Assembly (NCBI GenBank): GCA_018241645.1
Contig: JAFEDL010000035.1
Span: forward strand, 1-47,797
Source of the DNA: Pseudomonadota bacterium
GTDB lineage: Bacteria; Pseudomonadota; Gammaproteobacteria; Burkholderiales; SG8-39
DNA: 47,797 bases
Reading direction: 5' to 3'
The translations under genes were made by a program, and so were the position numbers. This document shows, in pieces, positions 16,713 to 25,542 of the stretch; position 1 is the first letter of the stretch, and every line of letters begins with the position of its first letter. Below the pieces are notes generated by a model. The model saw only the letters and a program-made list of their open reading frames with translations. It made no database searches and was not told the DNA's origin.

Positions 16713-18514
16713 ACGCGCTCACGCTGGGGCGGACGCCGGTGCGCGCCCTCCTCGATTCGGCTCTGCATTACGGCCTCGCGCTGGCGGCCTGCCTCATCGT
16801 TGCACTTCCCGGGGACGCCGACGCCCAGAGAAAGCCGCGCGCCGCAGCGCCCGCCGCAGCGGGCGCCGACCCCCATTCCAAGGTCATGGAGGAGGACAAG
16901 TATCCCAGCGCGAGCAAGTGCAAGGCGTGCCACGCGCAGATCTACGACGAGTGGCGCAGCTCCAACCACGCCTACGCCGGGATCTCCCCGATGTTCCACA
17001 AGTTCGAGCAGAAGATCACCGAGCTCGCCCCGACGATCGGCTCGTTCTGCGTGCGCTGCCACATGAGCGTCGGCACCGCGCAGGGCGAGGACCGCGCACT
17101 GCCGCTGTGGAAGCGCAGCCAGGTGTCGCGCGAAGGCGTGACCTGCATCAGCTGCCACCGCGTGAACGAGGAGTATTCGAAGGTCAACGGCGAGCGGCGC
17201 ATCGAGCCGGGCTCGATCCATGACCCGGTCTACGGCCCGTTCGAAGGCGACGGCGTCGAGGAGGTCACCAAGAACCCGGGCAAGTACCGTGTGGCCACCA
17301 ACGAATCGGGCCGCGGCACCAAGATCCACAACAGTGCGATCAAGTTCGAGCAGATCTCCACGTCCGAGTTCTGCGTCTCCTGCCACCAGGTCGCGGTCAA
17401 CGTCGGCATCAAGCTCGAGGTGGTGTGGGACCAGTACCGGTCCTCGCCGGCGCGCGAGCAGGGGATCACCTGCCAGGACTGCCACATGGGCAAGACCCCG
17501 GGCAAACCCGACGGATATGCAACCGGCCCCGTCGCGAAACTCGGCAACCTGACCGTGAACACGCAGAGGAAGCACTCCAACCACGCGTTCTACGGCCCCG
17601 GCTACCCGATCGCCCACCCCGGCGTGTTCCCGCACAACGAAAACGCCGAGAAGTGGGGCATGGAGGACTGGCTCAAGTTCGACTACCGCGCCAAGTGGGG
17701 CAGCGAGGAGTTCGAGGATGCGGTCAAGTCCGGCAAGCTCAAGGTGAATTTCCCCCCGGCATGGTCGGACTCCGCCGACCGGGCGAGCGCCTGGGAAGTC
17801 GTGCAGGACAACCTCGCGGCGATCGAGAAGAAGAAGGCGCAGAGAAAGCAGGTCATGGAAAACGGCTCGCGCATCGACGGTCCGTTCTTCGTCTCCGACC
17901 TCAAGGCCGGCGAGCCGCTGCGGTTCTCGTACAAGATCACCAACACCGACCCGGGCCACAACCTGCCCTCGGGTTCGCTCGGCGCCCAGCCCGAGATCTG
18001 GCTGAACGTCGCCCTCATCGGGCCCGACGGCAAGCGCGTGTGGGAAAGCGGCTACCTCGACTCCAACGGCGACATGGCGGACCTGCACTCGCTCGACGTG
18101 CGCGCGGGCAAGGTGCCGCATGACGACCAGCTGTTCAACCTGCAGACCAAGTTCCTCACCACCAACGTGAAGGGCACCGAACGCGAGATGTACCTGCCGG
18201 TCAACTTCGACGGCGACCAGTTGCCGTTCCTGCGCCCGCCGGCCCAGCCCGTGTCGGTGATGAACCACCCGCCGTTCGTGCGCATGGAGCAGCGCTCCAT
18301 CCCGCCGCTGGGCAGCAAGGTCGCGCAGTACAAGGTGCCGGCCGAGCTGGTCGCCGCGCCGGGCAAGTACCGCCTTGCCGTGCGCATGCGCAGCCGCGCC
18401 GAGCCGATCTACTTCATGCGGTTCGTGGGCGCCACCGGAGACATGGAGCGATCGATGAACGAATGGATGCTCGACATCCATCCCTACAGCGTCGAGTTCG
18501 AGGTGAAAAAATGA
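16709..18514 (+). CDS. Periplasmic pentaheme cytochrome c (c554 family)
   Basis: 601 aa with a signal peptide (about 1-39, ending GDADAQ). Five heme motifs are in the first 260 residues: C71KACH, C114VRCH, C146ISCH, C222VSCH and C255QDCH. The remaining 340 residues contain no CXXCH; a part beginning FFVSDLKAGEPLRFSYKITN looks like a beta-rich domain. An AGAAGG-like G-rich RBS precedes the ATG, which is fused to the decaheme stop (ATGA); its own stop is fused to the porin start in the same way. Extra His (for example KHSNHAFYGPGYP) may be distal ligands or an active-site element. An enzymatic role cannot be excluded. Confidence 0.83.
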   Translation: MNALTLGRTPVRALLDSALHYGLALAACLIVALPGDADAQRKPRAAAPAAAGADPHSKVMEEDKYPSASKCKACHAQIYDEWRSSNHAYAGISPMFHKFEQKITELAPTIGSFCVRCHMSVGTAQGEDRALPLWKRSQVSREGVTCISCHRVNEEYSKVNGERRIEPGSIHDPVYGPFEGDGVEEVTKNPGKYRVATNESGRGTKIHNSAIKFEQISTSEFCVSCHQVAVNVGIKLEVVWDQYRSSPAREQGITCQDCHMGKTPGKPDGYATGPVAKLGNLTVNTQRKHSNHAFYGPGYPIAHPGVFPHNENAEKWGMEDWLKFDYRAKWGSEEFEDAVKSGKLKVNFPPAWSDSADRASAWEVVQDNLAAIEKKKAQRKQVMENGSRIDGPFFVSDLKAGEPLRFSYKITNTDPGHNLPSGSLGAQPEIWLNVALIGPDGKRVWESGYLDSNGDMADLHSLDVRAGKVPHDDQLFNLQTKFLTTNVKGTEREMYLPVNFDGDQLPFLRPPAQPVSVMNHPPFVRMEQRSIPPLGSKVAQYKVPAELVAAPGKYRLAVRMRSRAEPIYFMRFVGATGDMERSMNEWMLDIHPYSVEFEVKK

Positions 18515-20037
18515 GCGCCCGCTTCCCGGTACCCGCGCGACTGGCCAGCTTGTGTGCGGCCGCGCTGCTCGCATATGGCAGCGCTTTCCCGGCCGCCCTC
18601 GCCGCCGGCGAAGGCGGCAAGCCGCAGATGTCGCCCGAGGCGACGGCGGCCGGGCACAAGGACGACGCCTTCGGGCCGGACCCGGCCTACGAGGCCAAGC
18701 CCTACAACGAAGAGGACCAGGTCAGGATCTACGGCGGCAAGTTCAACGTGCAGAACCCCCGCCCGATGCTCGAACTCGGCCGCGCGATCTACCAGAGCGG
18801 GCCGCTGAGCAAGTCTGGCACCGGCATGGGCGTGAAAAACCCGACCTCCGACGCCTTTTCGATCTACGGCGACTGGCGCACGGCGGTCGCCCGGAACGTC
18901 AATGGCGGGGCCCGCACCAGCGTGCTGGCCACGCGGCTGAACCTCGACGTGGACTACCGCTTCACGGCCACGGAGCGGGTACACGCGTTCTTTCGCCCGC
19001 TGGACAACGTCACCGAGTTCACGCGCTGCGAGTTCCAGAACAACCGCACGAGCAACTGCACCGCCAAGCTCGACATGAAGGCCGACGCCCTGTTCTTCGA
19101 GGGCGACCTCGCCGCAATGATGGCGGGCTGGACCGGCACCACCCAGAAGTTCGACCTCGCCTTTGCCGCGGGCAAGATGCCGCTGCTCTTCCAGAACGGG
19201 ATCTGGCTCGAGGACGCCATCACCGGCGCAGCCGTTTCGCTGCCGGGCAAGAACAGCGCCGCGCTCGGGATCTCGAACATGGACGTCACGTTCTTCACCG
19301 GACAGAGCGACGTCAACGCCGGCGGCGTGCGCGACAGGTTCGGGGCGCTCGCCAAGAACCACGTCAAGGTCTATGGCATGAACGCGTTCATCGAGGCGAA
19401 CCAGGGCTACTGGGAAGTCGGCTATGCGTACACGGACCCGCGCAACGAGCTTTCCGACCAGCACTACAACAACCTGGGGCTCGCGTTCACCCGCCGCTAC
19501 GGCGGCTGGCTCTCGAACAGCGTGCGCCTGATCCACACCTACGGCCAGCAGCCCGCCGGGGGCGCGCGGCCGACGGCCAACGGCACGCTGCTGCTGGTGG
19601 AGAACTCGTTCGTCACGAGCAAGCCCTCGACGCTGGTGCCTTACCTCAACCTGTTCGTCGGCTCGGGCAACCCGCAGTCGGTCGCGCGCGCGGTCGACGC
19701 GGGCGGCATCCTCAAGAACACGGGCATCAATTTCGAGACCGACGGACTGACCGGGTACCCGAAGCTCAACGACACGGGCAACAACACCTACGGCGGCGCG
19801 CTCGGCGTCGAGTACCTGTTCGCGCTGGACCAGCAGCTGGTGGTGGAGGTGGCGGCCACGGAGCCGCGCAAGGACCTCGCGAGCCGCACCCTCGTCGGCC
19901 GCGAACTGGGGCTCGGCGTGCGCTACCAGAAGACCCTCGACAAGGCATGGATCTTCCGCGTGGACGCGATGGTCGCCAACCGGGAGAACGCCAAGGACCT
20001 GGCCGGCGTGCGCTTCGAGATCCGGCGCAAGTTCTGA
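18511..20037 (+). CDS. Outer-membrane porin-like beta-barrel
   Basis: 508 aa with a signal peptide (about 1-32) and a C-terminal Phe (RFEIRRKF), the BAM recognition end of outer-membrane barrels. The body alternates hydrophobic and polar residues with many aromatic girdle residues, for example YWEVGYAYTDP and GGALGVEYLF. Two Cys (in RCEFQNNRTSNC) could form an extracellular disulfide. It has no heme motif. Translation is coupled to the pentaheme cytochrome by ATGA, which argues for joint function. It could be the barrel of a porin-cytochrome conduit or a substrate porin serving the cytochromes; the sequence alone does not decide. Confidence 0.75.
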   Translation: MSARFPVPARLASLCAAALLAYGSAFPAALAAGEGGKPQMSPEATAAGHKDDAFGPDPAYEAKPYNEEDQVRIYGGKFNVQNPRPMLELGRAIYQSGPLSKSGTGMGVKNPTSDAFSIYGDWRTAVARNVNGGARTSVLATRLNLDVDYRFTATERVHAFFRPLDNVTEFTRCEFQNNRTSNCTAKLDMKADALFFEGDLAAMMAGWTGTTQKFDLAFAAGKMPLLFQNGIWLEDAITGAAVSLPGKNSAALGISNMDVTFFTGQSDVNAGGVRDRFGALAKNHVKVYGMNAFIEANQGYWEVGYAYTDPRNELSDQHYNNLGLAFTRRYGGWLSNSVRLIHTYGQQPAGGARPTANGTLLLVENSFVTSKPSTLVPYLNLFVGSGNPQSVARAVDAGGILKNTGINFETDGLTGYPKLNDTGNNTYGGALGVEYLFALDQQLVVEVAATEPRKDLASRTLVGRELGLGVRYQKTLDKAWIFRVDAMVANRENAKDLAGVRFEIRRKF

Positions 20038-20050
20038 TTCCGGGCAACCC

Positions 20051-21325
20051 ATGGCGACGGTCATCCATTCGGTAGCGCTGCTGGCGGCGGTCCTCACGCT
20101 GGCCTACCTGGGCTTCCTCGTGTACGGCGCGTGGCAGCGCCAGGCGCGGCTCGCGCAGCTGCACCAGGGCGAGCGGGAGATGCTGCGCGCGCGACTCGAC
20201 CTGATCGCCACGCCGGTCGCGAAGATCGCGTCCGAGAAGGCCCAGGCCGCCTGGTCCGGCTTTCGCAAGTTCCGCGTGGAAGGCAAGGTGCTCGAGGCCG
20301 AGTCCTGCTGCTCGTTCTACCTCGCGCCGCACGACGGGCGGCCGCTGCCGGCCTACCTGCCCGGGCAGTACCTGACCTTCCGCCTGCAGATTCCCGGGCA
20401 GCCCCGCGAGGTGACGCGCTGCTACTCGCTGTCGGACAGCCCGGACCATTCGGACTACTACCGCGTCACGATCAAGCGCATCCCGCCGCCCGGCAACGCG
20501 CCGGATGCGCCCCCCGGCCTGGTCTCGAGCCACTTCCACGACCGGCTCCAGGTCGGCGACATCGTCGACGTCAAGGCGCCCAGCGGCCATTTCCACCTTG
20601 ACGTGAACAGCCGCACGCCGGTCGTCCTGGTGGGCGGCGGCATCGGCGTGACCCCCGCCCTGTCCATGCTCAACTACCTCATCGCGGCCCCGGGCAAGCG
20701 CGAGGTGTGGTTCTTCTACGGCGTGCGCAACGGCCGCGAACACATCCTCAAGGATTACCTGCGCGAGATCGCCGCCGGGCACGATCACGTCCACATCGTC
20801 GCGTGCTACTCCGACCCGCTGCCGGGCGAGCAGGCGGACGAGGACTACAACTTCGGCGAGCGCGTCAGCGTGGACCTGTTCAAGCGCGTGCTCGAGGTCA
20901 ACAACTTCGACTTCTACATCTGCGGGCCGCCCCCGATGATGGAGTCCCTGACCAAGGGCCTGTCCGAATGGGGCGTGCCGGACGAGCGGATCCATTTCGA
21001 GGCGTTCGGGCCCGCATCGGTCAAGAAGGTCGCCAAGGCCGAGCCGGCACAGGCAGGGGCGGCCGGGGCGGTGGACGTGAGCTTCGTGCGCGCGGGCAAG
21101 ACCGTGCCGTGGACCAGCGCGACCGGGTCCCTGCTCGAGCTGGCCGAGGCGCACGGCATCCGCATAGACTCGGGCTGCCGGGCGGGAAGCTGCGGAACTT
21201 GCATGACGGCCATTCGCGACGGCCAGGTGGATTACCCCAGCGGTAAGCCGGATTTCGACATTGAAAAGGGCAGTTGCCTGGCCTGCGTCGCAGTGCCCAA
21301 GGGTGCCCTGAGCCTGGATGCATGA
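20051..21325 (+). CDS. Membrane-anchored NAD(P)H:FAD oxidoreductase with C-terminal [2Fe-2S] ferredoxin domain
   Basis: 424 aa. One N-terminal membrane helix (about 5-27) is followed by a ferredoxin-NADP reductase-type module: FAD motif RCYSLSDSP (123-131), nucleotide motif VVLVGGGIGVTPA (191-203) and CGPPPMM (291-297). After an Ala-rich linker there is a plant-type [2Fe-2S] domain with C376, C381, C384 and C412. The order FAD-NAD-[2Fe-2S] is that of hybrid-cluster-protein reductase (Hcr) and related oxygenase reductases. The start lies 13 bases after the porin stop. It probably brings NADH electrons to the membrane, feeding (or draining) the neighbouring Fe-S and heme proteins. Confidence 0.9.
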   Translation: MATVIHSVALLAAVLTLAYLGFLVYGAWQRQARLAQLHQGEREMLRARLDLIATPVAKIASEKAQAAWSGFRKFRVEGKVLEAESCCSFYLAPHDGRPLPAYLPGQYLTFRLQIPGQPREVTRCYSLSDSPDHSDYYRVTIKRIPPPGNAPDAPPGLVSSHFHDRLQVGDIVDVKAPSGHFHLDVNSRTPVVLVGGGIGVTPALSMLNYLIAAPGKREVWFFYGVRNGREHILKDYLREIAAGHDHVHIVACYSDPLPGEQADEDYNFGERVSVDLFKRVLEVNNFDFYICGPPPMMESLTKGLSEWGVPDERIHFEAFGPASVKKVAKAEPAQAGAAGAVDVSFVRAGKTVPWTSATGSLLELAEAHGIRIDSGCRAGSCGTCMTAIRDGQVDYPSGKPDFDIEKGSCLACVAVPKGALSLDA

Positions 21326-21328
21326 CAC

Positions 21329-22288
21329 ATGGCATTGAGCAACGCGCAGGGATTGCTGTTTGCGGAAATTTCCACCGAGGAAGTCCGGGTGGAAGGCCCG
21401 CCGGTGACAACCCTCAAGGGATGGTTCGGCGCACAGCAGGTGGGACAGATCAAGTCGCTGATCACCAATACCGTCAACGAGAACAAGGGCGTGGTGACGC
21501 ACACCGTCGGTGACTCCATCCTCAGCAGCTTCGCCGACGCCCAGTCCGCGCTGAGCGCCGCGCTAGGCATCCAGCGCAGGGTCGCCAAGGCCCAGAACCC
21601 GTCGACCGGGATGATCGTGAAAGTGCGCATCGGCCTGGCTTACGGCCCGGTGCGCGTGATGGCCGGCAAGGTATCCGGGGATTCGGTCACGGCCGCGGGC
21701 GTCCTGCTCGAAAAGGCCCAGGCCAACGAGATCCTCGCCGACCAGGCGGTGCTGGATGCGGTCGGCACGCCCAAGGAAACGCGCTTCGAGGCCTGCGGGC
21801 TCGTCGAGGGCGTGACCGCGTACCGGGTGGTGTCCCTCGCTGCGACACCGGGGCAGCCGCCGGCCGCGACGCCGGCCCCGGGGCCACAGCCAGCCGCGAA
21901 GCCGGCGCCGGCCGCAAGCGCCTCCGAAGCGCCGGCGCCGCGCGCTGCCGCCGCCGCGACGCTCACGCTGAAATACGCCGGGGGCGAACGGCGCTTCGCG
22001 CCCGCCGATGGCGAGGTCTTCATGGGACGGGGCAAGGACGTGCACATCACGGTCCCCGAGATCCACGTGTCCCGCAAGCATGCCAAGATCGTCTGGGAAG
22101 CCGGCACGCCGTTCCTCGTGAACCTCAGCCAGAACGGCACCTGCGTGCGGTTCACCGGGACGGGGCGCGAGCAGACCTGCATGACCAAGGTCGCCCTCGA
22201 GGGCAGCGGGGACATCGTGCTGTGCAGCCGGTTCAGCCAGATCGCGTCGCCCGGCGAAATCATCGCTTTCAGCGTGGCGGCCCGGTAG
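21329..22288 (+). CDS. Degenerate class III cyclase-homology domain fused to FHA domain
   Basis: 319 aa, cytoplasmic. Residues about 8-170 align with adenylate/guanylate cyclase catalytic domains: FAEIS at 11-15, VTHTVGDSILSSF at 56-68, VRIGLAYGPV at 99-108 and SGDSVTAAGVLLEKA from 116. Against the usual class III pattern the first metal Asp is Glu13, the purine-specifying Lys is His58, and the transition-state Asn and Arg are Thr121 and Val; only Asp62 is kept. The enzyme is therefore probably inactive or altered. After a Pro/Ala linker comes an FHA domain (about 205-319; MGRGKDVHITVPEIHVSRKH) for phospho-threonine binding. It starts 3 bases after the reductase stop. A regulatory role in the cluster is inferred. 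Confidence 0.8.
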   Translation: MALSNAQGLLFAEISTEEVRVEGPPVTTLKGWFGAQQVGQIKSLITNTVNENKGVVTHTVGDSILSSFADAQSALSAALGIQRRVAKAQNPSTGMIVKVRIGLAYGPVRVMAGKVSGDSVTAAGVLLEKAQANEILADQAVLDAVGTPKETRFEACGLVEGVTAYRVVSLAATPGQPPAATPAPGPQPAAKPAPAASASEAPAPRAAAAATLTLKYAGGERRFAPADGEVFMGRGKDVHITVPEIHVSRKHAKIVWEAGTPFLVNLSQNGTCVRFTGTGREQTCMTKVALEGSGDIVLCSRFSQIASPGEIIAFSVAAR

Positions 22289-22374
22289 CCTCCGCCCGGC
22301 TCGCGCGGGGAGTGCCCAGTCCTGCCGCGCGCACCCCGCCACAGTAGCGATACACTGGCGACACAGAACACGCC

Positions 22375-24039
22375 ATGCCCATCAAGATAAACATCACGCT
22401 CAGCTCCGGCGGGCGATTCAAACCGGTCTCCAGCCGCACGCTGGCCGAGCCGAAGATCACGATCGGCCGCGACGACGAGTGCACGCTCACGCTCGAGGAC
22501 CCGCTGAAGCACGTCTCGCGCGTGCATGCCGAGCTCGAGGACGAGGGCGGCACCTACTGGATGAAGGTCGTCTCCAAGGTCAACCCGGTCATCGTCAACG
22601 GCAAGCGCTACATGTTCGGCAACCGCGTTGCGCTGACCGAGGGCGACACGGTGACCATCGGGCTGTACCGGCTTGAAATCCAGAAGCCGGACGCGCCGCA
22701 GAAGGCCCCTGCGGGCGAGGCCGATCCCGACCTGACCTACGTGCGGCCCGCCGCCCCGCCGCCACCAACAGCCGCACCCGAGGCGGACGAAGCCACCTTC
22801 ATCCCCCCGCCGAAAGCACCCGCCACGCCGCCGGCCCCTGTATCCAAGGAGGCCGAGGAAGAAGAAGCCACCTTCGTCCCCCCGGTAGCGGCCCGCCCTG
22901 CGCCTGGGATCTTCGTGGCAAAGCAGGTGGCGCAGTTCCAGCAACCCCCCGAAAACACGATCCCGACCGAGCCGGCTTCCGAGGCGGCGCCCGGGCTCGA
23001 TTTCGACCTGTCCGAGGAAGAGACCTACGTGCCGCGACCGGCGGACGCGGCGGTTTCCCCCGCCCAGCCCGCCCCGGTGCCGGCTGCGCCCCCTGCGCGC
23101 GAGGCGGAAGAGTTCAACGACGAAGCCACGATGATCCGCCGGCCCGCGCCACCGGCGCCGCCCGCCCCCGCCGCGCCCCCTAAGCCCGCGGAGGAAGAGT
23201 TCAACGACGAGGCGACCATGATCCGCCGGCCCGCGCCGCCGGCACCGGCTGCGCCTGCCGCACCCCCCAAGCCCGCGGAGGAAGAGTTCAACGACGAAGC
23301 GACCATGATCCGCCGGCCCGCGCCGCCGGCGCCAGCCGCTCCTGCCGCGCCCCCCAAGCGCGAGGAGGAAGAGTTCAACGACGAAATGACGATGATCCGC
23401 CGGCCCGCGCCGCCGGCCGCAGCGCCTGCGCCGGTGTCGGCACCCATTGGGACCGGAGGCGAGCAGCTCGTCCAGGCCTTCCTCCAGGGAGCGGGACTGT
23501 CGCAGCTGAAGATTTCCGATCCGCAGGCATTCATGCGCGACAGCGGCACCATGGTCCGCGCGGCGGTCGAGGGCGTCATGATGCTGCTGCTTGCGCGTGA
23601 GGAAGCGCGCAAGGAACTCGGCGCCGGCGCATCTGACCAGGAAGGCGGCGACAACCCGCTGAAGTCGATGGCCAGCCCGGCCGAGGTCATCGCGTTCCTG
23701 TTCGATCCGCAGCGGCCGGCGATCGGCGACTCCGACCCGATCCAGGCCTTGGGCGATGCCTGCGCCGACCTGCGTGCGCACCAGGTGGCGCTCCTCGCCG
23801 GCATGAAGGCGGCGATTGCGGGCGCGCTGGGCAGCCTCGACCCCAGGAAGATCGAGCGCGAGCACGGCAAGAGCCTGGGCGGCCTGAACCTGACGCGCAA
23901 GTCCAAGCTGTGGGACATCTCCGTCGCGCAGCACGAAAAACTCGCGCGCGAAATGGAAGAAGACTTCGGCGCGGTGTTCGGCCGCGAGATCCTCGCGGCC
24001 TATACGGCCCAGGTCCGCAAGCTGCGCGGCGGACGGTAA
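22375..24039 (+). CDS. FHA-domain protein with TxxI/V repeats and TagH-like C-terminal domain
   Basis: 554 aa. The N-terminal FHA domain (about 1-100) has ITIGRDDECTL and HVSRVHAEL. A long Pro/Ala linker (about 105-360) carries eight Thr motifs of the type (D/E)xTxx: LTYV, EATFI, EATFV, ETYV, EATMI three times and EMTMI, the last four in a 29-residue tandem repeat. The C-terminus (about 365-554) matches the domain found in type VI secretion FHA proteins TagH/ImpI (NPLKSMASPAEVIAFLF; LRAHQVALLAGMKAAI; ending DDFGAVFGRE-like). No other type VI secretion gene is in the window. It lies 86 bases after the cyclase-FHA gene. A phospho-Thr scaffold is likely; the kinase is not here. Confidence 0.82.
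   Translation: MPIKINITLSSGGRFKPVSSRTLAEPKITIGRDDECTLTLEDPLKHVSRVHAELEDEGGTYWMKVVSKVNPVIVNGKRYMFGNRVALTEGDTVTIGLYRLEIQKPDAPQKAPAGEADPDLTYVRPAAPPPPTAAPEADEATFIPPPKAPATPPAPVSKEAEEEEATFVPPVAARPAPGIFVAKQVAQFQQPPENTIPTEPASEAAPGLDFDLSEEETYVPRPADAAVSPAQPAPVPAAPPAREAEEFNDEATMIRRPAPPAPPAPAAPPKPAEEEFNDEATMIRRPAPPAPAAPAAPPKPAEEEFNDEATMIRRPAPPAPAAPAAPPKREEEEFNDEMTMIRRPAPPAAAPAPVSAPIGTGGEQLVQAFLQGAGLSQLKISDPQAFMRDSGTMVRAAVEGVMMLLLAREEARKELGAGASDQEGGDNPLKSMASPAEVIAFLFDPQRPAIGDSDPIQALGDACADLRAHQVALLAGMKAAIAGALGSLDPRKIEREHGKSLGGLNLTRKSKLWDISVAQHEKLAREMEEDFGAVFGREILAAYTAQVRKLRGGR
23107..23454 (+). repeat. Four tandem in-frame 87-base repeats in the FHA protein gene
   Basis: Copies start at 23107, 23194, 23281 and 23368, exactly 87 bases (29 codons) apart. 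Each begins with GAAGAGTTCAACGAC and encodes EEFNDE(A/M)TMIRRPAPP followed by an Ala/Pro linker. The last copy diverges after about 50 bases. The period is a multiple of three, so copy-number change would keep the frame. Confidence 0.9.
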
Positions 24040-24058
24040 CCCGGGCCGCCGGGCGCGC

Positions 24059-25540
24059 CTACTGCGCGGCCGAGCTGTTTACCAGCAGGCGGTGGTAGAA
24101 AGCGATCAGCTCGGCATAGTTCTTCACCGAGATGCGTTCGTTGGTGCCATGGAAGCGCGGCAGGTCTTCGGGCTGCGCGCGCACCGGCGAGAACCGGTAC
24201 ACGTTGTCGCTGATGCCCTCGAAGTGGCGCGAATCGGTGCCGCCGATCATCAGCCCCGGCGCCACCACGGTCCCGGGAAACACTTCGCGCACGGTGCGGT
24301 TGAGCAGGCGGTAGGAAGGCGCGTCGGTGGGCGAGGCGCGCGACGGCTCCGCGTTGCCGGCGAACGTCGTCACCAGGATGTCCTCGTTGGCGACCGCTTT
24401 CCTGACATGCTCCACCACGCCGGCCTGCGTATCGCCCGGCAGCAGCCGGAAATTCACGGCAGCTTCGATGCTGCCGGGGAGGACGTTGTCCTTGTTGCCG
24501 GCATGCACGATCGTGAGAGCCGTGGTCGTGCGCATCATCGCGTTGGTGCTCGCCCCTTTCTCGAGCTCGCGCCGGACCAGCGGCCTGAACAGCCAGAGGT
24601 TGGACAACAGCACCCGGTTGATTCCCTTCATTTCGGGCGCAATCGTCTCGAACATCTCCTGCGCGACTCCGCCGATCCCGGCCGGGAACTGGTCGTCCTC
24701 GATCCGGGCCAGCGCCGCGCTCATCATGCCGATCGCCGTCTGGCGCGGCGGCATCGACGCGTGGCCCGGCTTGGCCGTGAGGTTCAGGAATACCGTGACG
24801 TAGCCTTTTTCGGCCACCCCGATCAGCGCGGCCGGCTTGTCGAGGCCCTTCATCACGCCTTCCGTGATGATCAGCCCCTCGTCCAGCACGAACGCGAGGC
24901 GGACGCCGCGCGACTTGAGCAAGGCCGCGATCGCCTTCGCGCCGCGCTGTCCGCTGACTTCCTCGTCATGCCCGAATGCCAGGTAGATCGTCCGGCGCGG
25001 CCGGTGGCCCTGCGCAGCCAGCATTTCCACGGCTTCCATGATCCCGAACAGGTTGCCCTTGTCGTCCCACGAGCCCCGGCCCCAGACGAACCCGTCCCTG
25101 ACGACGCCCTCGAACGGCGGCGCCTGCCACGCGCCTTCGGTCCCCGGCGAAATCGGCACCACGTCCTGGTGCGCCATCAGCATGGCCGGGGCCGCCTTGG
25201 GATCCGTCCCCTCCCACGTGTACAACAGGCTGTAGCCCCCGACGACCTCGCGCTTCAGGGTCGCATGCGCCTTGGGGTAGGTCGCGGCCAGGTAGGCGTG
25301 CAGTTTGCGAAATTCGTCCGCGTTCCGGTCCGGGGCCTCGTAGTCCGAGATCGTCTGGAAGCGCAACGCGCCCGCCAGTCGCGCGGCCGCCGCGTTTGCG
25401 TCGATGGCAGGCGGTTGCGCAGGCGCGGCTTCGAGTTGCCTGGAGCCCTGCCGGAGGGTGTTCACGGCGACGGCGGCGGCGAGCGCGAGGACGACCCCCG
25501 CGAGGGCGATCAGTACACTCCTTCCACGAGCGAGCGCCAT
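24059..25540 (-). CDS. M20-family metallopeptidase (PM20D1/carboxypeptidase S-like)
   Basis: 493 aa with an N-terminal membrane anchor or signal (about 8-28). The zinc-site sequences of M20 peptidases are present: MAHQDVVPI (His-x-Asp), GRGSWDDKGN, HDEEVSGQRG (catalytic and metal Glu) and, near the end, RFHGTNERISV (His). The lid domain includes GHASMPP. Family members cleave or form N-acyl amino acids or dipeptides; the substrate here is unknown. Start ATG at 25540 is 2 bases past the stop of the enoyl-CoA hydratase gene, so the two are co-transcribed. It is convergent with the FHA gene (20-base gap). Confidence 0.88.
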   Translation of the reverse strand: MALARGRSVLIALAGVVLALAAAVAVNTLRQGSRQLEAAPAQPPAIDANAAAARLAGALRFQTISDYEAPDRNADEFRKLHAYLAATYPKAHATLKREVVGGYSLLYTWEGTDPKAAPAMLMAHQDVVPISPGTEGAWQAPPFEGVVRDGFVWGRGSWDDKGNLFGIMEAVEMLAAQGHRPRRTIYLAFGHDEEVSGQRGAKAIAALLKSRGVRLAFVLDEGLIITEGVMKGLDKPAALIGVAEKGYVTVFLNLTAKPGHASMPPRQTAIGMMSAALARIEDDQFPAGIGGVAQEMFETIAPEMKGINRVLLSNLWLFRPLVRRELEKGASTNAMMRTTTALTIVHAGNKDNVLPGSIEAAVNFRLLPGDTQAGVVEHVRKAVANEDILVTTFAGNAEPSRASPTDAPSYRLLNRTVREVFPGTVVAPGLMIGGTDSRHFEGISDNVYRFSPVRAQPEDLPRFHGTNERISVKNYAELIAFYHRLLVNSSAAQ

Positions 25541-25542
25541 CC

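Noticed and set aside
12265..22288. A closed local cAMP/cGMP circuit (cyclase plus CNB-ferredoxin)
   Set aside because: The cyclase-homology domain has lost most catalytic residues, so it cannot be claimed as the source of the ligand.
23107..23454. Regular repeats that might be a CRISPR array
   Set aside because: The 87-base units are contiguous and in frame, encode a protein repeat, and have no unique spacers of equal length between short identical repeats.
22375..24039. Evidence for a type VI secretion system
   Set aside because: Only a TagH-like FHA protein is present; no Hcp, VgrG, TssB/C, TssJ-L-M or ClpV gene is in the window.
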